The notes under the pieces are model-generated. The model saw nothing but the letters and a program-made list of their open reading frames with translations, searched no databases and was not told where the DNA came from. From Candidatus Moraniibacteriota bacterium (GTDB lineage Bacteria; Patescibacteriota; Minisyncoccia; CAIUEV01), in the NCBI GenBank assembly GCA_016867255.1, contig VGKB01000001.1, forward strand, positions 1 through 40,648: a stretch of 40,648 bases of DNA. Direction: 5' to 3'. Positions 14,530-22,531 of the stretch are shown in pieces (position 1 is the stretch's first letter; every line of letters begins with the position of its first letter). Made by a program: the position numbers and the translations under genes.

Positions 14530-15201
14530 TTACATTCCCGCCATGGCAGGAGTTTTAAGCACGTCAATTATCTTTCCGTTGATGATAAAATTATCCTCCC
14601 GGGTCAAATAGATGGGCTTGTGAATTTTTTCGGAAGATTGAGGGAAGAGCCCAATAGTGGATTGGTCCACGCGAAAAAAATTTTTGATAGTGGCCAATCC
14701 GTCTATGGTGGCTAACACCTTGTCGCCGTTGCCGTAGTCTTGAGAACGCGAATCCACCAAGGCGTAATCGCCGTCCTCAATCCGCTTGTCGTTTATTTTT
14801 GCCATGTCCATGGAATTACCGAAAACCTGAATGGCAAAAATAGCGTCAGTGACTCTTTTGGTGATTAGCCGGCGGGAAATTTTGAGGTACCCTTCAATGT
14901 TTTCTTGGGCGAAGAAGGTGGGACTGCCGGCATTGGCGGTACCAAGGATCGGGACGGAAATAAATTTGTTTTTATTAATGTCGCACAATATTATACCTCG
15001 GTCTTCGGAATTTCTTTTAATAAATCCCTTATCTTCAAGGGAACGCAAATACAAAAAAATGCTGGCTAAGCTTTTGACTTTTATCCCCGCCTTTCCTGCC
15101 CCCCGTAAAATTTCCCGGATGGTAGGCATTTTGTTTTTCTTGGCGAAATATTTTTTTATGGTTGTGAGAACAACTTCTTCTTTTTTGGTTAATAGTTGCA
15201 T
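14530..15201 (-). CDS. lexA: LexA-type SOS repressor
   Basis: A LexA repressor with an N-terminal winged-helix domain (MPTIREILRGAG helix, then ASIFLYLRSLEDKGFIKR) and a C-terminal S24 autopeptidase domain. The Ala-Gly self-cleavage site is in LGTANAGSP. The catalytic Ser is in VFGNSMDMA and the Lys in LATIKNFF. RecA-activated self-cleavage derepresses DNA-repair genes. The start at 15201 (MQLLTKKEEVVLTTIKKYF) matches the LexA N-terminus. An upstream in-frame ATG (15249) would add 16 residues encoded by the ATGAAACTTGAAAC repeat. A promoter lies at 15329-15301. Confidence 0.88.
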   Translation of the reverse strand: MQLLTKKEEVVLTTIKKYFAKKNKMPTIREILRGAGKAGIKVKSLASIFLYLRSLEDKGFIKRNSEDRGIILCDINKNKFISVPILGTANAGSPTFFAQENIEGYLKISRRLITKRVTDAIFAIQVFGNSMDMAKINDKRIEDGDYALVDSRSQDYGNGDKVLATIDGLATIKNFFRVDQSTIGLFPQSSEKIHKPIYLTREDNFIINGKIIDVLKTPAMAGM

Positions 15202-15270
15202 TGTTTTATTTTCACTTATAAGGATTTTTTCTTGAGTTTCAAGTTTCAAGTTGTGTGTTTCGTGATCTGT

Positions 15271-15329
15271 GTTCGCTTGTTCACATAAACTTATATTTCT
15301 ATTAAAAATTAAAAAATTTTCCCTGTCAA
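15271..15329 (-). promoter_or_regulatory. lexA promoter and possible LexA operator
   Basis: Minus-strand TTGACA (15329-15324) and TTTAAT (15306-15301) with the optimal 17-base spacer. About ten bases beyond the expected start lies GAACAAGCGAAC (15282-15271), a direct repeat GAAC-N4-GAAC. Spaced GTTC/GAAC half-sites are the core of several bacterial SOS boxes, so autoregulation is plausible. The exact operator of this lineage is not known to me. Confidence 0.6.
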
Positions 15330-15393
15330 ATTTTTTTCCGATCTTTCATTTTGTTGTGGTAAAATAAAGGCAGTTTATTTTTATTTATTTGCC

Positions 15394-15867
15394 GTGGCGG
15401 AAGAACAAGTTAAAAAAAGAGTGGGGATATTTTCCCTGACTTGTGATGAGGGATGCAGCATCTACCTCACCGAGATATTCAACCAAAAACTTCTCGGATG
15501 GCTTGAGAGGGCGGATCTTGTGTATTTTCTTTCCGTTAAAAACAAGACGGATTTTAGCGGCTTGGATATTGCTTTAGTGGAAGGGGTGGTTACCAGCCAA
15601 AAAGACAAAGAGGAATTGGAGAAAATTAGAAGCAACGCGAGGGTCCTGATCGCTATGGGCACTTGCGCGATGAGTGCCCTACCCTCCGGCCAGCGCAACA
15701 CCTTTACTCCGGAGCAAAAAGAGGAGATCCGGGAACACACTGAGACATACGGCTTTCTCCCCCGGGCGCTCGCGCTCAAGGAAGTGGTCAAGGTGGACGA
15801 CGAGATTCCGGGATGCCCGATTAGCGAAGAGATATTTATAAAGACTTTTGAGAGATACCTTACTTAA
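15394..15867 (+). CDS. [NiFe] hydrogenase small subunit (FrhG/MvhG-like)
   Basis: A 157-residue electron-transfer subunit of a [NiFe] hydrogenase, COG1941 type. Four cysteines fit the proximal [4Fe-4S] cluster: C17 and C21 in SLTCDEGCS, C91 in MGTCAM, and C141 in IPGCPI. The first pair is spaced C-x3-C instead of the usual C-x2-C. No extra ferredoxin-like cluster domain is present. It begins at a GTG and is followed after 21 bases by the large subunit, so the two form an operon. No twin-arginine signal is present, so the enzyme should be cytoplasmic. Confidence 0.88.
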   Translation: MAEEQVKKRVGIFSLTCDEGCSIYLTEIFNQKLLGWLERADLVYFLSVKNKTDFSGLDIALVEGVVTSQKDKEELEKIRSNARVLIAMGTCAMSALPSGQRNTFTPEQKEEIREHTETYGFLPRALALKEVVKVDDEIPGCPISEEIFIKTFERYLT

Positions 15868-15888
15868 TTTTAAATTTCAAATTTACCC

Positions 15889-17184
15889 ATGCACTCCTGC
15901 AACCTAGATATTGAAATTAACAAACTTTCCAAGATAGAAGGCCACGCGGATCTGGACATCAGGATTCGTAACGGCAAACTGGAAGAAGTGACGCTCAAGG
16001 TTATGGAAAATGTGCGTTTTTTCAATCAGGCGGTGCAAGGCAAGTCCTTCGCGAGCGTTCCCCAGCTGGTGTCCCGCATCTGTGGGACCTGCTCCATTGC
16101 CCATCTTACGGCCTGCATTGAAGCGGTAGAAAAAACGCTGGGCGTGGTGCCAAGCGCCCAGACAGTGCTGCTTCGCAAGCTTACTATGTACAGTTTGATG
16201 ATCCGCGACCATGCCCTGCATCTTTACTTTTTTGTTCTTCCCGATCTTTTTGGGATAGATTCCATCTTGGATCTGGCGGACGATAAAAAGGAGCTGATTC
16301 ACGAAGCGCTGCACGTTAAAGAAGCCGGCAACAATTTATCCAAGCTTGTCGCCGGCCGGGCGGTGCACGCCCCTTATGAACAGGTGGGCGGATTTTCTCA
16401 CGAGATAGACCCAAGCCGGGTGCCCATTTTAATCTCCGAACTAAAAAAAGTGCGGCCGAGCGTGCTGAAACTTATGGACATTTTCTATAATTGTTCCTGG
16501 AAGCTTGAAAGAAAAACTAACTTTGTGGCCATAGCAACACCTGATTTTTCCTTTTTGGAAGGAAAGATAAAATCTACTAGCGGATCGGTAATTGAAGAAA
16601 AGGATTATTGGGACCACCTGCACAACGTGGTACTTCCCTACTCCCAAGCCAGCGGCTTCCAATTTGAGGGGAAAGAATATATGGTGGGAGCACTGGCGCG
16701 GATGAACCTTAATAAAGAGAGTCTTCATCCCAGCACCCAAAAGGACGCGGCGAAATATCTGGCGGTTTTTCCTTCCGACAATATTTTTCACAATAATTTG
16801 GCGCAAGCGATAGAAATTTTGCATTCCCTTGACCACTCAATTGAGCTGCTCCGCTCCGGCGAATTTAAAAAAGAGGAGCCGGCGAAGCCCACGAGGCAAA
16901 GCGGTGAAGGAGTGGGCGCCATTGAGGCACCCCGCGGGACGCTCTACTATTGGATGGCAATTGACGAAGGAAGGGTCCGTTATTTAAATCTAGTAATTCC
17001 TACCGCCCAAAATTTGATCAATATGCGGGGAGACATTAAAAAAATTGTGGAGGACGCCTGCGCGTCTGGGGTTTTTCCGGATGAGCTGGAAGAAAAAATC
17101 CGCCGCGAAGCGGAGAAAATTATTCGCGCCTACGACCCTTGCATGTCCTGCGCGTCCCACTTCCTCCGGGTAAATTTGAATTAA
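15889..17184 (+). CDS. [NiFe] hydrogenase large subunit (group 3-like)
   Basis: A 431-residue catalytic subunit that carries the Ni-Fe centre. The N-terminal L1 motif is RICGTCSIAH (C65, C68) and the C-terminal L2 motif DPCMSCASH (C418, C421, H424), so all four metal-binding Cys are present. A 7-residue tail after H424 is the expected target of the maturation protease, encoded convergently next door. A KIEGHADL segment near the N-terminus is also typical. The L1 context and the HALHLYF segment resemble group 3 (MvhA-like) enzymes. No diaphorase, heterodisulfide reductase or ferredoxin partner gene is nearby, so the electron partner is open. Confidence 0.92.
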   Translation: MHSCNLDIEINKLSKIEGHADLDIRIRNGKLEEVTLKVMENVRFFNQAVQGKSFASVPQLVSRICGTCSIAHLTACIEAVEKTLGVVPSAQTVLLRKLTMYSLMIRDHALHLYFFVLPDLFGIDSILDLADDKKELIHEALHVKEAGNNLSKLVAGRAVHAPYEQVGGFSHEIDPSRVPILISELKKVRPSVLKLMDIFYNCSWKLERKTNFVAIATPDFSFLEGKIKSTSGSVIEEKDYWDHLHNVVLPYSQASGFQFEGKEYMVGALARMNLNKESLHPSTQKDAAKYLAVFPSDNIFHNNLAQAIEILHSLDHSIELLRSGEFKKEEPAKPTRQSGEGVGAIEAPRGTLYYWMAIDEGRVRYLNLVIPTAQNLINMRGDIKKIVEDACASGVFPDELEEKIRREAEKIIRAYDPCMSCASHFLRVNLN

Positions 17185-17231
17185 GAAACAATAATATATC
17201 AGTATTTCAATTAAAATTTGGTCAATTCAAG

Positions 17232-17256
17232 TTTAAAATTTAAAATTTAAAATTTT
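17232..17256. repeat. AAATTTTA tandem repeat at gene end
   Basis: Three tandem TTTAAAA units followed by a T-run lie between the convergent hydrogenase large subunit and maturation protease genes. They encode the last residues and stop of the protease. A related TTTTAAATTTCAAATTT run separates the two hydrogenase genes (about 15867-15885). Confidence 0.6.
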
Positions 17257-17688
17257 TTCTGACAGTTGCTTCAGCGCCTCTTCCTCTCCCATCCCTACCG
17301 GTACCCCGAATATTATTACCTTTCTCAATTGCCCAATCTTAGCGAGTAGTTTCAAGCTAAATCCCAAATCCAGATCGTGGGCGGAATAAATTTTATTAAG
17401 CGATACTTGATCTAAATCTTTAATTACCAGAACTTTTTTCTTGCGGGTCAAGAATTTTACGTTTTGGAATTTGGACGTTAGATTTTGAACTTCGGGGTTT
17501 GGACTCCGGGCTCTTATCGTATCAATTATATAAAGCGCTTCATTTTCCGGCTTTAGGTTTTCGTTGGGGTCGGCCGCGATAAATTTTATTTTCGGAAACG
17601 CTTTCCCAAGCCGTGGCGCCAGCTTCAGGGGCAAATTATCTTCCGGCAGCAGCGGATTGCCAAAGACATAGATTTTCCTTTTATTCAT
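17233..17688 (-). CDS. Hydrogenase maturation protease (HycI/HyaD-like)
   Basis: A 151-residue endopeptidase-like protein. The N-terminus YVFGNPLLPEDNLPLKLAP fits the family GNxLxxDD motif that binds nickel. ALYIIDTI and SAHDLDLGFSLKL supply the second acidic and the His positions. This family removes the C-terminal tail of the hydrogenase large subunit after nickel insertion. The gene faces the hydrogenase operon tail to tail, 48 bases away. The last residues (ILNFKF) are written by a tandem AAATTTT repeat that also supplies the stop codon. Confidence 0.8.
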   Translation of the reverse strand: MNKRKIYVFGNPLLPEDNLPLKLAPRLGKAFPKIKFIAADPNENLKPENEALYIIDTIRARSPNPEVQNLTSKFQNVKFLTRKKKVLVIKDLDQVSLNKIYSAHDLDLGFSLKLLAKIGQLRKVIIFGVPVGMGEEEALKQLSEKILNFKF

Positions 17689-17731
17689 TGGCTGGTTTAT
17701 GAAATGGTGTTATTAAAACTCTGATTTGGCC

Positions 17732-17769
17732 AAAAAATAAGGGTGAAGCGCGGTTGAGCGAACACCCTT
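17732..17769 (-). terminator. Intrinsic terminator for the 17820-18092 gene
   Basis: On the minus strand AAGGGTG (17769-17763) pairs with CACCCTT (17745-17739), followed by ATTTTTTGG. The loop is 17 bases and contains short complementary bases (GCG with CGC). Confidence 0.65.
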
Positions 17770-17819
17770 GTGATCTTAGTGAGGTTTGGTCTGGCGGGAG
17801 AAGTAGGCGTTTAGCCAAG

Positions 17820-18092
17820 TTAGGCAGCTTTTCTGGCTGCCAAGTAACCGGCGTTGAGGACTCTCATAATCTTTCGGAGCTGATTTGGGTAGCCGGCAAC
17901 GTCGGTGACGATAGCATAGCGCTCTCCTCTCGCGGCTCTTATGGTTCTAATCTCTTGGGCTTTCTGGAAAAGCTTTCCAAGAATGCCCGGCTGGTCCGGC
18001 CAGACCAATAGCTCGAAAAAGCCCGGACCGGACTGGATCAAGTATCCTCGCAGATACGTCTCTTTAGAGAACAAAGTGCTTAGACCGCACAT
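17820..18092 (-). CDS. Unknown 90-residue protein
   Basis: Not recognised. The gene is supported by an excellent ribosome-binding site (GGAAAGGAGG, seven bases before the ATG) and a terminator just downstream. The product is basic at both ends with a mixed helical and strand pattern (SGPGFFELLVWPD, KLFQKAQEIRTIR). No membrane segment or signal peptide is present. The middle, with a FFELLVWPDQPGILGKLFQK stretch, superficially resembles an ACT-like fold, but this is not demonstrable by eye. Confidence 0.7.
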   Translation of the reverse strand: MCGLSTLFSKETYLRGYLIQSGPGFFELLVWPDQPGILGKLFQKAQEIRTIRAARGERYAIVTDVAGYPNQLRKIMRVLNAGYLAARKAA

Positions 18093-18123
18093 GGCTCTTC
18101 CTCCTTTCCAAAATGCGGATTGG

Positions 18124-18576
18124 TTATTTCAGAATTTTACCGAATACTAGCGATGATAGGAATAAAATTATGGCGCTACTTATAAACCAGATTGACATTA
18201 GTTCCAGGGGCAGATTAATCAACAGAATCACAGGCAGGGTGAAAAAGATTATTCCCAGCCACAAGGCGAAACAGGTAAAATTCAAAGCCCTTTTCCAGGT
18301 GCCGGTTTCCAATTTATCTCTAATAATCTCGTAAAGCGCGGCAAGAGTTGTGCCGCTCAGGAAAGCGGATAAAATTGAGACCAGGAAAAATTCCACTCCC
18401 GGCGGGCCGGCTTGGGGCATCATTAGTTTACTCCAGACACCAAAAAGTTCCGGCATCTTGTAATAATCCATGGTAAGCATCGCTTCAATCTGGCGCACGA
18501 CAATAGCGATAATAAGGGCGATAAAGCCGCAGACCAACACTTTCTTCCACCGCACATCTTTAACCAGTTGGCACAT
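18124..18576 (-). CDS. Unknown four-segment membrane protein
   Basis: A 150-residue integral membrane protein with about four hydrophobic segments (near residues 14-27, 62-82, 99-118 and 120-147). Lys/Arg-rich ends of the loops suggest normal topology. No transporter or enzyme motif is recognised. It lies among several other envelope proteins on the same strand, with 28 bases to the lipoprotein gene upstream. Confidence 0.7.
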   Translation of the reverse strand: MCQLVKDVRWKKVLVCGFIALIIAIVVRQIEAMLTMDYYKMPELFGVWSKLMMPQAGPPGVEFFLVSILSAFLSGTTLAALYEIIRDKLETGTWKRALNFTCFALWLGIIFFTLPVILLINLPLELMSIWFISSAIILFLSSLVFGKILK

Positions 18577-18604
18577 GTTTTTAGAGTTTAGAATTTAGAT
18601 ATTG

Positions 18605-19192
18605 TTACTGCTGTATTGGCGCTTGCCCCGGAATCTGGTCGGCATTGCCACTGGCAACCAGAATAGCGGTTTTCCCTTCACTCGTGCCGATGGATACGGT
18701 AACTTGGCGGACGCCTTTTTTAAAACTCAAAACATCTCCGCTTTCCGCGCCCATATTAACTTCATTATCCAACTCCCAACCCCGGCTGGCCATCTCTGAT
18801 TTATACTTGGCAATTGCGTCATTTTGCGCGGCTCCGGTGTTGTAACTTATGGAATATCCTTCCGTTCCTCCCATGCCGGGCGCCTGGGCAAGCGAAAAAA
18901 CAATCTTGGCATCGTTGTAAATAAAGACATCGCTGGGGAAGTTTTCCGGCAAGGCGGCGTTGCCTTCCCCGGCAATATTCATTGTTCCCTCTTGAGTTTT
19001 AACATTTAAACTTTTGTTTTGGAGATCTAAATTTACGGCTCCGCCGGTTTGCGATTCAATGGTTTTTTCTATTGTGCCCTCGCCGATTTTTTCCCACATT
19101 TTGTCGGTGAGGTAGCAGCCGGGAAGAAAGATAGCAACCCCAATCAAGATTACCAAGGTTGCTAAATAAGTAAAGCCAAGGTTACTAAACAT
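18605..19192 (-). CDS. Probable lipoprotein of unknown function
   Basis: A 195-residue protein with an N-terminal hydrophobic segment ending in IFLPGC. The LPGC sequence (Cys26) is an acceptable lipobox, so lipidation and anchoring on the outer face of the membrane are likely. The mature part is soluble, with ENFPSDVFIYNDAKIVFS and a Gly/Gln-rich C-terminus. The fold is not recognised. The next gene upstream starts 26 bases beyond this start, on the same strand. Confidence 0.7.
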   Translation of the reverse strand: MFSNLGFTYLATLVILIGVAIFLPGCYLTDKMWEKIGEGTIEKTIESQTGGAVNLDLQNKSLNVKTQEGTMNIAGEGNAALPENFPSDVFIYNDAKIVFSLAQAPGMGGTEGYSISYNTGAAQNDAIAKYKSEMASRGWELDNEVNMGAESGDVLSFKKGVRQVTVSIGTSEGKTAILVASGNADQIPGQAPIQQ

Positions 19193-19217
19193 CTTTTTAA
19201 AATAAAGAATTAACTTT

Positions 19218-20180
19218 TTATTGTATCAGCCTTATCTTATGCGCTAGATTACAACAATTACAACCGGATCCCTCATGAAGCCCGAAAGACAAAATTATGG
19301 CAACCGGTTGAGCTTCACTGGAAGCCAGAAGGGCTTGTTCCGTCTGCGGGTCAATATAGGCATCAGGATTATCGGTCCCCCTTGGTTCACTGACAATTTT
19401 GTTCTCATTGAGACAACCCAAATTAAGGTAGGTATCCTCAACTGTGGCTTGATTGACGGTATTTCCTTCCGCGACACCCTGATGGACGCTGGCCTTGAAC
19501 TTTTCATCGGCGAACTCCAACACTTTAAAGTAAGCGATATTTTGCTCTTGCTCAAAAATGATGTCCTTTTTCGGCTGGAGAAAGCCGCAAACTACCGTAT
19601 CAAAAACATCATCGCCGAACATACTGTACTTTTCAGTCGTTTTGAGAGCAATACTTTTTCCGACTAGGTTGCATTTTGGCAAGCTGACCGCCGTCTGGGC
19701 TTTCCCTTCGGCAGAAATCTCTGTCGTAAGCGCGTTATCAACTTTTTCTTTTTCTAAATCTTGCTCCAAAGCTCCAATTTGGCTTTGCATATTGCTGATT
19801 TGTGATTCCAGGATGTCAACTTCTTTCTTGGCGGAGTCAACTTGGGAGGTTTTCCAGAGATAAATTATAATGCCGCCTATTAGCGCCGAAGCAAGGGCGG
19901 TGAGAATAATAGCGATTACCGCCGTTGATTTTCCACCTCTGGGCGAAACAGTTGTGGGAGAAGCTTGGGATCCGGAATCAAGACCAACTGGCTTGCCGCT
20001 TGCGACAGAGCCGTCCTTTTTGGTGTCAGAAAAGGGAGACCTTACTTCGTTTAGAGAAGGTTTATCCAAAAGTGCCTTAAGGTCGGTGGCAGACTTTCCC
20101 CCGTTTTTGGGATCTTTTTCCTCGGGACCGGTTTTGATTTTAATGGGATCATTGGGAGCAAGATTGATTTTGTTTTCCAT
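19218..20180 (-). CDS. Unknown single-pass protein with coiled coil
   Basis: A 320-residue protein. The N-terminal 80 residues are charged, Pro/Ser-rich and likely cytoplasmic. A membrane segment follows (residues about 86-108, VIAIILTALASALIGGIII), then a coiled coil (about 114-146) and an extracytoplasmic domain. Several cysteines (LPKCNL, VVCGF, LGCLN and the C-terminal GSGCNCCN) could form disulfides or a metal site. No family is recognised. It is likely co-transcribed with the lipoprotein gene 25 bases downstream. Confidence 0.7.
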   Translation of the reverse strand: MENKINLAPNDPIKIKTGPEEKDPKNGGKSATDLKALLDKPSLNEVRSPFSDTKKDGSVASGKPVGLDSGSQASPTTVSPRGGKSTAVIAIILTALASALIGGIIIYLWKTSQVDSAKKEVDILESQISNMQSQIGALEQDLEKEKVDNALTTEISAEGKAQTAVSLPKCNLVGKSIALKTTEKYSMFGDDVFDTVVCGFLQPKKDIIFEQEQNIAYFKVLEFADEKFKASVHQGVAEGNTVNQATVEDTYLNLGCLNENKIVSEPRGTDNPDAYIDPQTEQALLASSEAQPVAIILSFGLHEGSGCNCCNLAHKIRLIQ

Positions 20181-20203
20181 TGACGTTATTTATTTTTATT
20201 TTG

Positions 20204-20231
20204 TTGACTGTAAACAAATTTATCTTACAAT
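20204..20231 (+). promoter_or_regulatory. Promoter for the 20280 gene
   Basis: TTGACT (20204-20209) and TACAAT (20226-20231) with a 16-base spacer, five of six matches in each hexamer. It reads to the ATG at 20280 and away from the divergent gene that starts at 20180. Confidence 0.55.
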
Positions 20232-20279
20232 GTACATAAGATAACACTTTTTTATAGAAATAAAAAATAAAATAAAGAA

Positions 20280-21275
20280 ATGCTAAGAAAAAAACAAAAT
20301 CCGGGGACAAAGCTGCGTCTAGCTTCTACGCCGGCGGTCGTTTCGCCTAAAAAGACCTCCAAACTGCTTATTGCAGTTGTGATTTTGATAGTACTTCTTA
20401 TCCTTTGGTTTTTTTGGTCAATGCTGCGCTTCTTTCTTCCCGTCGGAATGGTAACACTACCTTTCTTTTCCATGATGGGCGATAAGGCGAGCGAGATAAA
20501 CATTCCCGGACTGTCCGGCCTCAAAGCCCCGGCCGATTACCAGATTTCCCAGGTGGACGATTATCCGGTGAGCATGTCAGTGACTGTTCCCTTTTTTAAT
20601 TTGACTTCCCGGGGAAATTTTAATATTGTCTCCCAGGGTTTGCCGGTTTCTTTGGCTCGCCCGGGCGATCCGGACTGGAAAACTGAATGGCGAGTTTACC
20701 AAGATATTGTTTATGATGCTGATCTTGAAGGAGGAGTGTATATGGAAGAGAGGCAGGGCGCCAGGTATTTTCTAGTGGATATTCCCGGCAGGGGCATCAA
20801 AGCCAGAAGCAGCGGCCAGACGGTACTTTCTTTTTCTCTTTCTGGAGTGAAAGAAAGCGGTACCTTTCCGGTAAAGATAGAGTATTCGGATGCGAACGCT
20901 CAGATGGAAAGCGCCCAGCAAGACACCAGGTTTATCAATCGTGATCCTGAAGGGGGAACCAACTGGAATATTCGGGGAGAAGTTGATTACAATAAAACGG
21001 ATACTTATGCAGGAAAGACAGTCTCGGCTACCGGAAAGTTAATCAAAGACAACGGGAAGACCGGCGCTGAAATAACCTTAGGGACGATGGATATGCCCCA
21101 GGCCTACAAGGATGCGGCTCTCAAAGCTCGGGATATTGCCCGCCAGTACAACGCTCCCGGCGGATTGCAGAATCTTTACGACGATTCCGGCCGCATTAAC
21201 AATCAAAGCGGCATCGCTTCTATGGATTCGGTTTCCGAAAAACCGTTGCGGATATTTTTGAACTCCGGCGAATAA
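20280..21275 (+). CDS. Unknown membrane-anchored extracytoplasmic protein
   Basis: A 331-residue protein with a basic N-terminus, a strong membrane segment (residues about 28-48) and a second hydrophobic stretch rich in aromatic residues near 50-66. A soluble domain with many beta-strand-like stretches (MSVTVPFFNLTSRGNF, VLSFSLSGVKESG) follows. No signal peptidase site is evident, so it should remain anchored with its C-terminal domain outside. No family is recognised. It is the only plus-strand gene in the 17.7-23 kb envelope-protein cluster. Confidence 0.7.
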   Translation: MLRKKQNPGTKLRLASTPAVVSPKKTSKLLIAVVILIVLLILWFFWSMLRFFLPVGMVTLPFFSMMGDKASEINIPGLSGLKAPADYQISQVDDYPVSMSVTVPFFNLTSRGNFNIVSQGLPVSLARPGDPDWKTEWRVYQDIVYDADLEGGVYMEERQGARYFLVDIPGRGIKARSSGQTVLSFSLSGVKESGTFPVKIEYSDANAQMESAQQDTRFINRDPEGGTNWNIRGEVDYNKTDTYAGKTVSATGKLIKDNGKTGAEITLGTMDMPQAYKDAALKARDIARQYNAPGGLQNLYDDSGRINNQSGIASMDSVSEKPLRIFLNSGE

Positions 21276-21318
21276 TAAAGGCCGAGGACTGTAATGTCCC
21301 GGCCCAAATGTTGACGAT

Positions 21319-21735
21319 TCAGGAATCTTCTCCGCCAAATGGCGGGTAAATTCTGCTGGCCTCGGCCATTTTCATGAGAAAAGCCAGATATTCCTGAAAC
21401 CATTGCTCCCCTCTTCTTTTGGGAGCTTTTGTTAAACAGCCGATTTGCTCCGCAAGCCCCAGAAAGAATTCCTCGCGGGACATTGAAAGGAGTTGTTCGG
21501 GTTTTTGGAGCGCCTCTTCCGGCCGCAAAGATCCGTTTTTGTAGCTCTCCCAAAGTGCGATAAAAGTGGGATCAATGGTTCTGGCCGGGGAAATGCCGTA
21601 TTTCTCCAAAAGCCCCGGCAGGTCGTATTTAGGAAACCCTTCCCGTTTCCATCCCAAGGCGACCTGCTCCAGAATTTTTGTTAAATCGGCGCCGTTTCCG
21701 GCAATCCTGCTTTCAGGCGACCAGTTTTGCGGCAT
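21319..21735 (-). CDS. Unknown 138-residue soluble protein
   Basis: Supported by a purine-rich ribosome-binding site (AAGGGGGGAG, three bases before the ATG). The protein is helical, without signal peptide or membrane segment. Repeated KYGISPARTIDPTF- and RPEEALQKPEQLL-like helix-turn patterns are seen. No family is recognised. It ends 43 bases from the convergent plus-strand gene. Confidence 0.65.
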   Translation of the reverse strand: MPQNWSPESRIAGNGADLTKILEQVALGWKREGFPKYDLPGLLEKYGISPARTIDPTFIALWESYKNGSLRPEEALQKPEQLLSMSREEFFLGLAEQIGCLTKAPKRRGEQWFQEYLAFLMKMAEASRIYPPFGGEDS

Positions 21736-21862
21736 CTCTCCCCCCTTGTGCGAATAGGCGAAAGACTATGGTTATTTCTCCAGAAAACAGGACCAATTTA
21801 TTCTTGGAAGGTACTCTGTTGGTTGTTAGCGCGCAGCCGGAAGCAGCTTCGCGCTTCGCAAG

Positions 21863-22531
21863 CTATCTAATCCTAACCGCGCTTGTCTTGGTTACCTCTC
21901 CCTTGCCGGAAATCGTTAGAGTGAGAGGAAAAGTGCCTTTGTCTTCAAAATAGCTCATCGGGAAGACGCAATATGCGGCCTTGCCGTTTTTACTTACCCC
22001 GACTTTAGTGGCTTGCTCATACCCCAAGGTGCATTGGAGGGTCTGGCCGGAACCAGGCTTTAAGTTTTTACCCTGCACCTTGACCCGGAAATTATTTTTA
22101 TTTGCATTGTAACGGATCACTTTTGACTTTGTTCCGATCTTTCTGATGCTCATTGCTTTTACTTTACTTCCTTTGGTTACTGCGCGGTAGTAGCTCCAGT
22201 GACTGGCGTCAAAAGTTAATGTTCCGGCGTTCTGATTATACGAGATATTGCTCACGTCACTGCTGGTGGCTAGTTGCCCGTTGACGTAAATGTCAGGGAT
22301 TTCTGTGAAGTTCAACCCGTACATTGTCAGCTGGGCGCCGTAATTTTGGAAGTCAGTTGCCATGGAAGCATTCAAACTAATATAACCATCCTGCATCTTT
22401 ACCATAGAATCAAAATTGCTCATAAAGCGGAAGAAACGGTAAGTTAAGAAATCAATAGTTTCGGTAAAAGCAATCCTTCCTTCCCCGGCTTTCTGAAAGT
22501 AGAGCCCGCTTACGCCGTGCCAGTTGGAGCA
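21863..22531 (-). pseudogene. C-terminal part of a probable split secreted protein
   Basis: The open frame runs from just after a TGA at 22534-22532 to 21863. The first ATG is at 22423 and has no ribosome-binding site. The codons before it read like protein (GLYFQKAGEGRIAFTETIDF), so translation probably entered from upstream. The product carries a beta-rich region with VNGQLATSSDVSNISYNQNA and GTLTFDASHWSYYRAV, a pattern common in surface-protein repeats. A -1 shift near 22515-22531 would join it to the signal-peptide ORF upstream. Confidence 0.55.
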
